Program-made: the position numbers and the translations under genes
The notes under the pieces: model-generated
Databases searched by the model: none
Told to the model about the DNA's origin: nothing
Seen by the model: only the letters and a program-made list of their open reading frames with translations
Assembly (NCBI GenBank): GCA_025504975.1
Contig: JANUWI010000006.1
Coordinates: 992,001 to 1,056,000 of the forward strand
Length of the DNA stretch: 64,000 nt
Origin: Plenodomus lindquistii
Taxonomy: Eukaryota; Ascomycota; Dothideomycetes; Pleosporales; Leptosphaeriaceae
Direction of reading: 5' to 3'
Part shown: piece by piece, positions 41,692 through 52,698 of the stretch
Numbering within the stretch: position 1 is the stretch's first letter
How the letters are laid out: every line of letters starts with the position of its first letter

Positions 41692-43636
41692 ATGAACATG
41701 GCCACCAGGACACTGCCCGCGTCGCTAACACGGCGATTGCTCACAGTCCCAACCCCACGCGCAGTTGGCCTGCCAGCACGGTCATTGGCATGCACACGCA
41801 GCTTGTGGCAATCATACCGGCCTGCAGTACGCATCGCCGGCCAAAGGAGGGCCTTCTCATCGACGCCACGCACGCGACTGGCTACCGAGGATGACACATT
41901 CGACCCACGGTCGGCAGAGCGCGAGGTCGACGAGGTGGATGTCTGCATTGTGGGTGGCGGGCCTGCGGGTCTGTCCGCTGCTATCAAGTTGAAGCAACTG
42001 GCAAATGCGGCAGGCAACGACGACTTCAGAGTGCTGGTCCTGGAAAAGGCAGGCGAGTTGGGCGACCATATTGTGTCTGGCAACGTCATTGAGCCCAGCG
42101 CGCTCGACGAGCTGCTGCCAGACTGGAAGTCAGAGGACAACCTCAACCGCTTTGCCGACATCACCCCCGCGCGAGAAGATCGCATGCGCTTCCTCACCAA
42201 AAACGGCGCCATCCCCCTACCGAAACCCCCGCAGATGAACAACCATGGCAACTACATCATAAGTCTGAATCAGATGGTCAAATGGCTGGGCGAACGCGCA
42301 GAGGAGGTCGGTGTCGAGGTCTACCCTGGGTTCGCTGCCTCCGAGGTTCTTTACAATCACGAGGGCGTCGTAAAGGGTGTCGCGACCAATGACCTTGGAA
42401 TTTCCCGCGAGGGTAAAGCAAAGGACTCATTCGAGCGCGGCATGGAGTTCCATGCCCGTGTCACACTCCTAGGTGAAGGCTGCCACGGCAGCTTGTCCAA
42501 GCAAGTCATCAAGAAGTACGACCTCAGGCGAGATAGCCAGCATCAGACATACGGTCTCGGAATCAAGGAGGTTTGGGAAGTCCAGCCGGAGAAATTCGAA
42601 TCTGGACTCGTCGTGCACTCCATGGGCTATCCACTCTCCAAGGACACCTATGGCGGTGGCTGGATGTACCATTTTGGCGACAACCTTGTCAGTATTGGAC
42701 TTGTCGTTGGGCTAGATTACCCGAACCCATGGACGGCTCCTTATGGTGAATTCCAAAAGATGAAGCACCATCCCATGTACAGCAAAGTACTGGAAGGTGG
42801 CAAATGTATATCGTACGGTGCAAGGACCCTCATTGAGGGTGGCTACCAGTCTATACCAAAGCTCGCGTTCCCCGGCGGGGCTTTGCTCGGTGACTCAGCT
42901 GGATTGGTCAACTTGCCCAAGATCAAGGGTACCCACAACGCTATGCGGTCCGGTATGCTGGCCGCAGAAGCCACCTGGGATGCCCTTCAAACCAACACCG
43001 ACGGCGGTACCGTGTTCTTGTTCGACTATGAAGACAAGATGCGCAAATCTCCCGTGTTCAAGGAGCTGAAGGAGGTGCGAAACATGCGACCATCGTTCCA
43101 CACCCCACTAGGGCTCTACGGCGGAGTCCTCTATTCTGGACTTGAGGCATACTTCCTGAAAGGACGGGCGCCGTGGACACTCAAGCATGGCAAACCTGAT
43201 CATGCAGCGACCAAGACGGTAGACGAGTGCAAGAAGATCGAATATCCCAAGCCAGATGGTAAGATCAGCTTCGACATCTTGACAAGTGTGAGTCGAAGCG
43301 GTACGAATCACGAGGAAGACCAGCCTTGCCATCTCCAAGTAAAGGACTGGGATGCACATGCGGCCAAGGAGTGGCCCAAGTACAAGGGCGTAGAGAACCG
43401 CTTCTGTCCAGCGGGTGTGTACGAGTATGTCGAGGACGAGAGCAAAGAACTGGGCGTCAGATTCCAGATCAACGCTCAAAAGTAAGTTACAGCGGTAAAT
43501 CTGGGTGTCGCGCTTTCATAGCTAACCGTGCCATAGCTGCGTTCACTGCAAGACATGCGATATCAAGGTGCCAGACCAGGATATCAATTGGCAGACACCT
43601 CAGGGTGGTGAGGGTCCCAAATACGTGCTCACCTAG
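41692..43636 (+). CDS. ETFDH: Electron-transfer flavoprotein:ubiquinone oxidoreductase (mitochondrial)
   Basis: Two exons (41692-43481, 43537-43636; intron 43482-43536), 629 residues, full family length. It carries electrons from matrix ETF to ubiquinone at the inner membrane, linking beta-oxidation and amino-acid catabolism to respiration. The first ~60 residues are basic and Ser/Arg-rich (TLPASLTRRLLTVPTPRAVG), a mitochondrial targeting peptide. DVCIVGGGPAGLSAAIKLKQ (~85) is the FAD-binding Rossmann motif; GELGDHIVSGNVIEPSALDEL and GGALLGDSAGLVNLPKIKGTHNA (second FAD motif, ~400) follow. The 4Fe-4S cysteines are NRFCPAGVYEYV near the end of exon 1 and NCVHCKTCDIKVPDQDINW in exon 2, so the cluster site spans the intron. 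ENTRY into the membrane is through the usual hydrophobic helix region. Confidence 0.97.
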
Positions 43637-44561
43637 GCAGGCGCGTAAAGCGGAAGTTCAGTTCCTACGGCGTCGATTATCGCCTTTTGGGTTTGGCGGC
43701 CCGATGGCTTGTACATTAACAAGGGTTCACGAATGTACATATATACACAACACCCACCCATGGCGTGTTGGTGCCCAACTTGGTGAAGAAGCAAACAACG
43801 GGGTCGTTTATGAATGCAGTGACGAGAATTATATACCAATTTCATTGCAATTTTCTCGCTGGACTGCTCTCACCATGGCGAGCCCTCACCTATGATGGAA
43901 GCCAACACAAGCCTGCAAACTCTACTCTATGGGGCCGATGGACCGATGGTTCCAAGGTTGGTGGAAGATTTGCACGTGACGCGGTGTGACCGTGCGCCCA
44001 GGCAAATGAGGCGTTGGGCGAAAGTCGATGCCGTCGTCCGTCACCCTCCAACTCAGTACCCATCCACTCCCCGGGGGCCCAATACATTGATTCCTGTTCC
44101 CCGCCCATCGATATCCCATTGCACTGCACTCTTGCGATTCCGTCTCGAGTGGCCTTTTCCCTCAATTCCAGGCGTGCAACATTTGCACCTTCCCGGCGTG
44201 TGCGAGGCCTGTGAGCTCTTCAGATTCCCTGCGACGGCCAGCTTCCTTTTGTAGGACTTCCAGTGCCGCCATCTGTCTCCAAGGTACGACCCAGCCGCCT
44301 ACACTGCATCCGTTGGCCATGTCCCCGCGCGTCTCTGGTTCCCGTTGTTGCGCACAGCCTGGCTCTCCGTGCACTGTCGCGTCGTTGGCGTCGCTGTCGC
44401 AGCCTCGCGCCCATTACCAAGCAGCTCTTGCGCCGATTCAACCCTGGCAATACACGATGCGCGCTCCTTTGCTGGCCTCCCTGCTTCTGTTCGTCGACAT
44501 GCGCTCACTGCCCTCACCAGGCTAGGTCATCTCTAGGACCGTTCCTTCCCACCCAGCCATC
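43637..44561. other. Intergenic region upstream of SR-protein gene
   Basis: 925 bp, GC-rich, with long compositional frames on both strands (43892-44254, 44220-44525) but no domain. Contains the ETF-QO 3' flank and probably a long leader of the SR-protein gene. Confidence 0.5.
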
Positions 44562-45896
44562 ATGACCGAGGTATCCTCTACTCGCCTGTACTTGGGCAAT
44601 CTCCCCCGCAATGCCACCAAGGCCGATGTCGAGGCGCACTTCAACACGCATGGCACCGGCGAGATTACCGAGGTCAAGCTCATGAACGGCTTCGGCTTCA
44701 TCGAGTACAAAGACCCAATGGACGCGCGCGATGTCGTGCCCGGTAAGTCGCAAGCCCCGTTCAGACGTCCAACAGGTGCTAATCCGTCGTCCAGCTTTCC
44801 GTATGTACAACCTTGTCGCGCATGCGCACATGACACGCGCCTAACCAGCATAGATGGCTCCGACTTCATGGGCGAGCGCCTCATTGTCCAATTCGCCCGA
44901 GGCTCCCGCGCGCGCAACGAGAACTTCACCCCCCACGAGCGCGTGCCCCCGCGCCCAAGACGTACCCCATACCGGATGAGGATCACGAGTCTTCCCATAG
45001 AGACTAGCTGGCAGGTTAGACTCCCCGCTGCTTGGACTCCCCCGTTCCCCTTTTGGGCCAGTGTACCGTCCTAGGACCAGCAGTATCCTTGTTTTGCGTG
45101 CTTCCTCGTACTACATATCACTGGATTTGGACCCCGCTTAACCTCCGTGTATAGGATCTCAAGGACTTCGCCCGCCAGTCTGGATTGGACGTTGTCTATT
45201 CCGAAGTTGGCCGTGAGCGCGACGGTACCGGGTTAGTATGCCCTCCAACTCTGCCCCGACAACTGCTCATGTCCAACCAGATTCGTCGAGTACGAGACCG
45301 CCGCCGACCTCAAGGCTGCTGTGGAGAAGCTGGACCGCCGTGAGTTCAAGGGCTCGGAAGTAGGCTGCACCGAGGATGTTTCCGATCCACCCCCACCTCC
45401 TCCCTTCAAGCCTCGGGCTCCCTATGGAGGCCCAGGTGGTCCAGATGACAGGGGTCGTGACAGATACCGATCGCGCTCGCCCATGGGCCGTCGCGGCGGC
45501 GGAGGTGGCTACCCGCCTGCGCCCTACGACGACTACTACGATCGCCGCGGACCTCCTCGGGGCTACAGCCCTCGTCGCGACGACTACCGCCGACGCACCC
45601 CACCGCGCGAATTTTATGACAGGCGTGAGGGAGGATACGGAGGACGCTCACCGCCTCGTGGTCGGATGCCCGATGAGTATGGCCCACCGCGTCCGCGCTA
45701 CCCTGACGATCCTTACGATGCCAGGGCCGGACCTCCACCCCGTCGCTACGACGACCCATACATGAACGGTGGTGGCCGCCCCTACGAAGGTGGAGGACGC
45801 CCCCCGTCTCCACGTGGCCCTCGTCCTCGCAGCCCAGGAGGTCGCCCACCGTATGATGCGGCAGCTGCCGACTACCCACCACGCGGTCGCTACTAG
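44562..45896 (+). CDS. SR-type splicing factor with two RRMs and RS/RGG tail
   Basis: Five exons (44562-44742, 44796-44801, 44854-45014, 45155-45231, 45281-45896), 346 residues; introns 44743-44795, 44802-44853, 45015-45154 and 45232-45280. RRM1: TRLYLGNLPRNATKADVEAHF (RNP2) and NGFGFIEYKD (RNP1). RRM2: YRMRITSLPIETSWQDLKDFARQ and DGTGFVEYE. The tail is rich in RS, RGG-like and DDYYDRRG repeats (RYRSRSPMGRRGGGGGYPP). This is the architecture of S. pombe Srp2-like SR proteins that recruit the splicing machinery to exons in the nucleus. Exon 2 is a 6-nt microexon (CTTTCC), required to keep the frame and restore VVPAFHGSDFMGERL; removing it would shorten the chain by two residues but stay in frame. 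Introns 1 and 2 have standard donors and acceptors on both sides. Confidence 0.92.
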
Positions 45897-47196
45897 TAGT
45901 GATGGCTTCGCAGCTGCCACGAGTAATTCTTGCCTTTCCTGGCAGCCTTGTTCTCATATAGCAGCACGTACTTAAACGTGCGAACAGAACTCGGATGCTG
46001 ATGTACCGTGTGCGCTTCGGCACCTCGATCCTGTTGAGAAGTTTGGAGGCGCGAATGCTCATGGCAAGCTAAGAATGTAGCCTGTCCTTCATTTCCTTTC
46101 CGGGCGGCTATCTGCAAAGAGTCTTCGTCCCTTGTCTTGGAATACATGTATAATGTCTTCTTCCCACGATTATGCCCAGCTTTGTGTGCGGAGCGCGGAG
46201 GCTTACATGTTTCAAGTCATTATCAAAAAAGTCGTCACGAGTTACTCATTGGTCTCTCTCATCATGATTTCTCGGAATAACACACTATGTAACACTAGGT
46301 CCCATGGCTGGTTGCGCATTGGGGGTTTTTCTCCATGCTGGCTCAACGAGGAGATGGATGCATGTTTGTGTGGGGGATAATATCAATTTGGATTGTGTTT
46401 CTTTTCTTTTGACAGAAAGTTTCCATGTATTGCATGTGCTATGTGCTGTGTGCTGTGTGCTGTGCCTTTGTGCTAACTGTCACCGCGGCGGCTCCGTAGG
46501 ACATGTGTGTGCTTTTTTGTTGAGTTCGACATAGACATGGATTTTGACGAGTGTTAATGGGGGTTATACCACGTAGTTAGGGGATTTTTTCACATGAGGA
46601 CGTTTTATCTTCTTAGGCTTGGGAGGGGGGATATCACAACACTCACTAATATCTGGACTTGGACTACTCAGCTTTCAGCTAGCTAGGTCCACTACATAAA
46701 CACGCGCTATCCGCTATCCACAAAGACCAAGACGGAGATGTTTAGTTGGGGGAGTGGGGGGGGGGGGGGTTCTGCAATACCCAAATTGGCTCTGTGGTTT
46801 TCACACCTAACCTGATCTAACTTCAGATGCAGGTATATTGGATTGAGTTAACAAGTCGTGTGCTACGAGGCTTTGGTCCCGAGGCACCACCAAGCACACA
46901 CACACTTATCCGACTCTCCCAACGAGTCGAAGATGAATGAGCCTTGGTAGATCCGTACAAGCGCTCGCTCGCCATGACATCCACCTGACCTAGCACACCT
47001 TCAAACTTGGGGAACAAAAAAAAACCCCCCCTTGCTCACACCTCCACATCCCAGGGAATTAAAAGATATCGAATCTACACAGCCAGTCCACCACCAGCAC
47101 CCACTGCAATACAAGCCAGATTTACAAGAAGAAACCCAATCAGTCTACCGTGTTCGGTCGTGTCTGAGCTCACTCGTTGGAAAGTAGTGTAAGTGC

Positions 47197-47235
<39 letters not shown>
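47197..47235. repeat. (GTA)n microsatellite
   Basis: Thirteen uninterrupted trinucleotide copies. Confidence 0.95.
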
Positions 47236-47236
<1 letters not shown>

Positions 47237-47543
47237 CGCGTATTGACACGGACCGCGACCTGCACTGTTGATCAAGTCTCTATAGTTAGTCTTTATATCA
47301 CACTACACTACACTAAAGAGATGGTGGAGTGTCTCGCCCATTGTGGCGGCATCAACGACGGCGCTGTGAGATTAATTAAGCCTGAGAGGAGGAGGAACGG
47401 CGGGGGTCCCTCATTGGATGGGCTACCTACTCTACTACCGCTGTCAAAGTACGAGTACGAGGGAAGGGAAAATATTCGGTATTGTAGTGAATGGATGAAT
47501 GGATGGCTTGATTAAAAGTCTCGTTTGAAATTATATTCCGCTA

Positions 47544-47544
47544 G

Positions 47545-47576
<32 letters not shown>
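47544..47576. repeat. (GA)n microsatellite
   Basis: About sixteen GA dinucleotides, ending just before GTAAGT. Confidence 0.95.
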
Positions 47577-47577
<1 letters not shown>

Positions 47578-47875
47578 AGTACTTGGCTCGCATTCCTGCA
47601 GAAAATTCTTGCGCAATTTGTGCTGGCTGGTCGCATGTATATATGTATGTATATATCTATCGACAACCCACGGCACCGCAGAATCTCTCGTCCCTTTACC
47701 AAATCATGGTTTAAGAAAAAAAATTCGCATGTATATACCCTAGCCTGCCCAAGAAACACTACAAAATGCAACAAAGGAAAAAAAAAGCACGCTCACAAAT
47801 CTCTCGCGAGTCCTAACTAACCCCTTGGTCAAATCATCCATACCACTCCACTCCACTCCACTCCACTCCACAATC

Positions 47876-49875
47876 TCACCCCGTAACCCTCCTCACCCAC
47901 AACGCACTCCCCGCCCCCGGATCCTCCCGTTCCCTCTTCCTCCATGCCCGATGCAACTTCAACCCCACACCATGTTCTTCCCTCTTAATCTCGCTCAATT
48001 CGTCTTCAAACGCCCTCTTCCTTGCCTCGACCACCCTGGCGCGCTTGAAATCTGTGATTAGCGGGTTGGGCGGCGCAGCGTTGTTCAGGTCGCTGAGGAG
48101 GCGGTAGACGTTTGTGCGGCGGATGCGGAGGTCTTCGAGTTGGGATTCTAGGAGGCTGATGTGGTCCGAGGCGCTGAGGGTGGTGGGGGGTTGGGGGAGC
48201 GCTTTGCTGGTGGGGGTGGGAATCGGGGATTGGGGGGAGGGTAGGGCTGGAGAGTTGAATGTCGCGGTGCCGGGCATGGTGGTGGTGGGCGTGGTGGTTG
48301 GTGAGGGATTGCGTAGAGGTGGGGTGCTGGTGGTTGTGGCGGGGGAGGAGACAATACGGTCTGTTTGGGGAACTGGACGGCGTCGGTTGAGGATCGAGGA
48401 TGCGGCGTTGAAGGGCTCTGTGACTATACGTTTCTTTTGGAGGGACAGTGAGGAGGGGATTGGTGGAGGTGGTGAGGGAGGAGGCGAGTGTTGGTATGTG
48501 GTTGCGCTATTGTAGGTTGTCCAGGAGAAGCGGCTTGCGGAGACCTCTTTCTCTGATACTGGTGTTGCTTTTGCACTTGTATTCTCTGCGGAGGTGTAGG
48601 GTGGCGTTGCGGTTCGTTGCGCCGGTGGTAGTGATGCTTCTCTTGGTATGCTTACAACTGTGTCTGGCGAATCTGATCGCAGTTGTGTGGGTGTGACCGG
48701 ACTGGGATATGCGAATGTTTGGATGCCGAGCCCTCGGTTCGTTGGTGAGGTAGGAGATGTATAACCACTTCCTGGAGGTGATTTCATGCCTACCTTGAGA
48801 GGGACAGTGGGCTTGATTGGGTCGTTATGCATGTCGAATGCGAGTGTCTCGGCCGTCACAAATTGAGTTACAGCGGCTTGGACAGTTCCATCAGAGGCAG
48901 GCGCAAGCGCGTTTGACTGCGCTGCGTCCGTGCGCGGCACTGCTGTTGGTGAGACTGCTTTCCGTGGTAGTTTGAGAGGCTTGGCTGTAGGGTCGTCTTT
49001 CAATGCTGGCGCGATTTCAGATCTGCCCGTCGCTTTGCTCCAAGGCTCAACAGGTGCTGGCTTGGATCCGAATCGTCCCATGCGCCCTGTCAGTGACGCA
49101 CTCTTCTTCACGGGCCCTGAGATTGTGGCAGAGTATCCCATGGGCGGGCGTTCTGAAGGCACAGCTTTTGCATAAGACCCTGGGCTGACTGACGCCGCCT
49201 TGCCTACACTACTTGGCTCGCCTGAATAGTCATCCCACTTGACCTTGCTATTAGGTGCGAGCTTCCCTTCCCAAAACTTCTGTTTTGGCATCGCTTGCTG
49301 TTCACCAGTCTGAAGGGCAGCTGGTGCTCTACGCAGGACAGGAATATTACTGATAGTGCGTGGTCCGTTCTCTGAATTTTTGCGATGCTCGTCCATGGGT
49401 GATACGTCACGCATTGAGCGAAACCTTCGAGGTTTTTCGTTGGCCGTATGGAGGGACTGATCAGGTTCGGGTGAACTGGGTGGTGAGATATCGTCGTAGG
49501 GTGAGGCCTTGGCGTAGTTCTCGTAGGGTGAGGCCTTGGCGTTGTTCCCGTAATAGTAGCTAATATCATACGAAGGTCGGGAGTAGACCGATGATTCGGA
49601 CACAGTAGGAACCTCTGAAGCCCTATAATTCGGGGGGCCAGTTGGTGAAAAATGGCTGTGGGTGCTTAGTGGAGGGTCGAACGGAGGGGTCTCATGACCT
49701 ACTACGATGAAGGCGACGGTGGTGCATTGTTCCGGTAATTGGCTATTTGCGCGTCGTTCACGTCTAGGATCCGCCGTAATTGATCCTCGTCGTATGTTGT
49801 TTCAACTAGGACTGGATTGCCGATTGGCGTATGCCTCTCCTTCTCTCGAACGTGACTCTGCAGTCGCTTCCACAT
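47876..49875 (-). CDS. Proline/serine-rich protein with C-terminal coiled coil
   Basis: Two exons (49875-49706, 49655-47876; intron 49656-49705), 649 residues. Exon 1 reads MWKRLQSHVREKERHTP and VLVETTYDEDQLRRILDVND. The frame then meets two TAG codons, which lie in the 50-nt intron (donor GTAGTA, branch CACTAAG, acceptor CCCACAG), and continues HFSPTGPPNYRASEVP. The middle 420 residues are disordered, with SPP, PTSPTN and PPSPPPPIP motifs that could be phosphorylated or bind SH3/WW domains. The last ~110 residues are a coiled coil, ISLLESQLEDLRIRRTNVYR and FEDELSEIKREEHGVGLKLH. Similar proteins occur across filamentous ascomycetes without assigned function; a cytoskeletal or scaffold role is a guess. 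Confidence 0.8.
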
Positions 49876-51435
49876 TGTGACGGTTCCTGCATGAAACGAC
49901 GGTCAGTATTGCGCTTGTCATTAACCTGTAGAGGTGGGAACGGGCGGTTTTGGTGCGTCACGTCCAATTCGACCTAGGGTTTGGCGCCAAGTCCGATAGT
50001 CGTACAGGCCGATGGTGGAACGCAGGTTGGCGATCAGGGTGTTGGCGAAGTGCAAGGCCAAGTATTGTGAGAGCTAAAGCGATTACTCTCTCATCGTAGC
50101 CTCGGATAGACAGCTTCAAATATGGATGAGTGTGTTGGGGCAACGCTGCAGCGTGATCATGGTGATGGTATAGCGCATGAAGCTCATTTCGAGCTGAAGC
50201 CATGAAACGTCTAACGATGCGAAGAGAATGCTGGGTCTTGCTTCTCGACAGATACATTGCCAGTATAAGAACTATCGATCACCCCGGTAATATTCTGATA
50301 TCTTGGTGTCGTCGTTGCAGTGTCGAGTTCCCAGGTCGTTGCGCTCCAGACTGATGGTGGTGGGGTTGTGTTGGACAACACAACCATACAGATCACAAGG
50401 CAGAACGACGAACGGCAAGAATAATACGTACCGGTGATGAGAGATGCAAGTCAAAGGCAGGCGTTGAAGTAAGAGTCAACACTTGTCAGTGTACAAGACA
50501 GCTCAGCGCATGCAATTGGAATTCTGCAAGACACAAGACATGTATGTACATACGGCGTGATGGAGCGTCGCTGCTAATCTCCGATAAATGAAGGGAAAAC
50601 GGAACACTGGGGTGAGCTCGAGCTCAGAGCCCCAGGTCAAGTACAAGTGTTAGCCGTCAGCAATCCTTCAGGGCCTACGACAGCGGCGGCGGGTGTCTCT
50701 GTAACGATCCGGCTGCGCCCAAAAATCAATAATCGCCAACAGCGAGTCGGCAGTGCAGGGCAGCGCCGCGAGCAACGGCTGGCTGGGTCTTCTTTGTTGT
50801 GATGCGCAGCTGCCAGCCAACGATGTTGTCGTCTCCAAGGCGCAGTGCTTTGAGGCGCGGTAGGCGAATCAGACTGGCGTGCGGCGTGGGAGATGAACCA
50901 CTGCGACGTGTTTCAGGGTGATGGTGGCGTTTCAGAATGAGGCCAACGACGGCAGGTGGAGTGAAGGGAAGAATAGAAAGGCGCGCATCCGAGGGACAGG
51001 CGCGTGCTGGACAGTGGTAGTACGGCAATTTATAGCAAGGTTTGATTTGAGTGATGTTGTGGGGTTCAAGGCTGATGGTAGTCGGGGTGAATGCAGTTGG
51101 CTGCAATGTTGCATGAACTACCGATTGCCACTCGTAACAGCAGCCTGCGAAATCTGGACTGGTCCCCTATCTGGCCTGGCAAAGGACTTGAGTCTGCAGT
51201 GCATGCGATGGTCAGTGTCGGACCTATTTTTGTTGGTGGTTGTAGGGTATTCAGTAATCGCTGGGGAATTTGCGCGTCGTGATAGGCCAGCTTTAGTGCA
51301 GTCACGTCAGCGTCCTGGTCAGCGCGGTGAGAAGACGGACGAGTAAGCGGAGTTGGACACTGAGCACCATTCACTCCATAACATCACAAGTCGACAAGCA
51401 CCTTCTGATTCATTTGTTTGTTGTTTCAAGTCAAG
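49876..51435. other. Intergenic region, one possible small secreted ORF
   Basis: 1.56 kb. A minus-strand frame at 50211-50396 (NTTPPPSVWSATTWELDTA, TTTPRYQNITGVID) is Thr/Ser-rich with N-glycosylation sites and might be an exon of a secreted protein, but its 5' end cannot be resolved. Other frames have no content. The right part is the promoter of the Dap1-like gene. Confidence 0.4.
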
Positions 51436-52086
51436 ATGGCAGACACACTACCGCCAGGCCACGTGCCAGAAAGTGAGTGTCTTTGAATTGCACAGCCATG
51501 CACAGGCCTAACAACACATGACAGCTATTGAGCCTCCACCAGCGACCACAGTGTAAGCCACACGCCACTCGCCTGCTTCCAGCATGTCTCTGTACTCATG
51601 TTCCCACTCAGCGCCTCGATAGCCAACCCCATCAACCTCATCCTCCTCTCGCTCTTCGCCTATCTCGTCTACCTGCGCCTCAAGCCGTCCACCCCGCAGA
51701 CCCTCCCCCGCGCGCCCCCGCCAACCGTCTTCCGCACCTTCACACCGCCCACCCTCTTCCCCTACAACGGCCTCAATGGCATGCCCGTCTACCTCGCAGT
51801 CCGTGGCCGTGTCTTCGACGTCACATCCGGCCGCAATTTCTACGGTCCGGGCGGTCCGTATGCCAACTTTGCAGGGCGCGATGCGAGCCGAGGTCTGGCC
51901 TGTGGCAGCTTTGACGAGGAGATGTTGACCAAGGACTTGGACGGGCCCTTGGATACACTCGAGGACTTGGATGAAGAGCAGATGGAGGCAATGAGGGGGT
52001 GGGAGGAGAGGTTCCAGGAGAAGTATCTGGTCGTGGGCAAGTTGGTGCCTGTGGGTAGCCCGGAGGCTGAGGAGGTCAAGGCCTAG
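51436..52086 (+). CDS. dap1: Cytochrome b5-like heme/steroid-binding protein, Dap1/MAPR family
   Basis: Three exons (51436-51472, 51525-51552, 51612-52086; introns 51473-51524 and 51553-51611), 179 residues. Homologues (yeast Dap1, mammalian PGRMC1) bind heme and support sterol-synthesis cytochromes P450 such as Erg11 at the ER. A short N-terminus (MADTLPPGHVPETIEPPP) leads to a membrane anchor (NPINLILLSLFAYLVYLRL, ~25-43) and the domain: TLPRAPPPTVFRTFTPPTLF, YNGLNGMPVYLAVRGRVFDV (~75-94), TSGRNFYGPGGPYANFAGRD with the heme-contact Tyr residues, and ASRGLACGSFDEEMLTKDLD, then KYLVVGKLVPVG. The two tiny 5' exons (37 and 28 nt) are required to reach an ATG. Confidence 0.92.
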
Positions 52087-52698
52087 ATGTTGACGCTGCA
52101 CAAAGTATGCAAGGAAAGCCTGATTCGAGCATTGTCTGGAAATACAAAGGCTCAGTATATGGGGTGGTTGAGGCATGATGCACACTCTGGCTGAGAAAAG
52201 GGACTTGAAAGGTCGAAAACCGTTTTCATATCTGCACGTGTACACGTTTGAAGGATAAGAATGTTACGAACGCTATGAACAGAATGTCAATGAAGCATGT
52301 AGCGAGTATTGGCGCAAGTACACCTCACATTTGCGGTGGCATGTTCGTGGTGGCTATTTTCTGCAGTGTCTACTCCAGAACTACTTCTAGTCAGCCCCAG
52401 AGCACTTGAGTACGTCAAGTAGTACTAGCTCAGACTATACAGCTCTTTAGCATCGGGAGCATATCCGCCACAGAAGTGGGGTAGCCTAATGCGGTAGTCC
52501 CATCCAGTCCGCCTTCTTATTGCACATCAATCGGCGACTGCAGCGTTTGATTGGTCGACGTGCTATCTTCCGCTGCCTACAACACGTCAAGTACGCCCTA
52601 TACGCTTCCTATGGCTCAGTCGTATTGAAGTAGATTGACCATACATATACGCGACCATCACGTATCTTCACTTGTTGTTCAAGGGTAATCGACATATC
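52087..52698. other. Intergenic region
   Basis: 612 bp between two plus-strand genes; the promoter of the DUF3445 gene lies here. No supported ORF. Confidence 0.5.

Larger units (their letters stand above)
45897..47875. other. Microsatellite-rich intergenic region, no gene
   Basis: 2 kb with no supported gene. It carries several simple repeats: a TGTGCTG run (~46439-46468), a run of eleven G at ~46758, a GTA array, a GA array and CCACT repeats near 47845. Short frames such as 46823-47017 (minus) have no content. Confidence 0.6.

Noticed and set aside
44220..44525. Open frames on both strands upstream of the SR-protein gene
   Set aside because: Symmetric openness from base composition, no shared motif; treated as leader or promoter.
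49656..49720. Apparent frameshift or programmed -1 shift at TCG TAG TAG
   Set aside because: A canonical 50-nt intron with matching phase explains the discontinuity.
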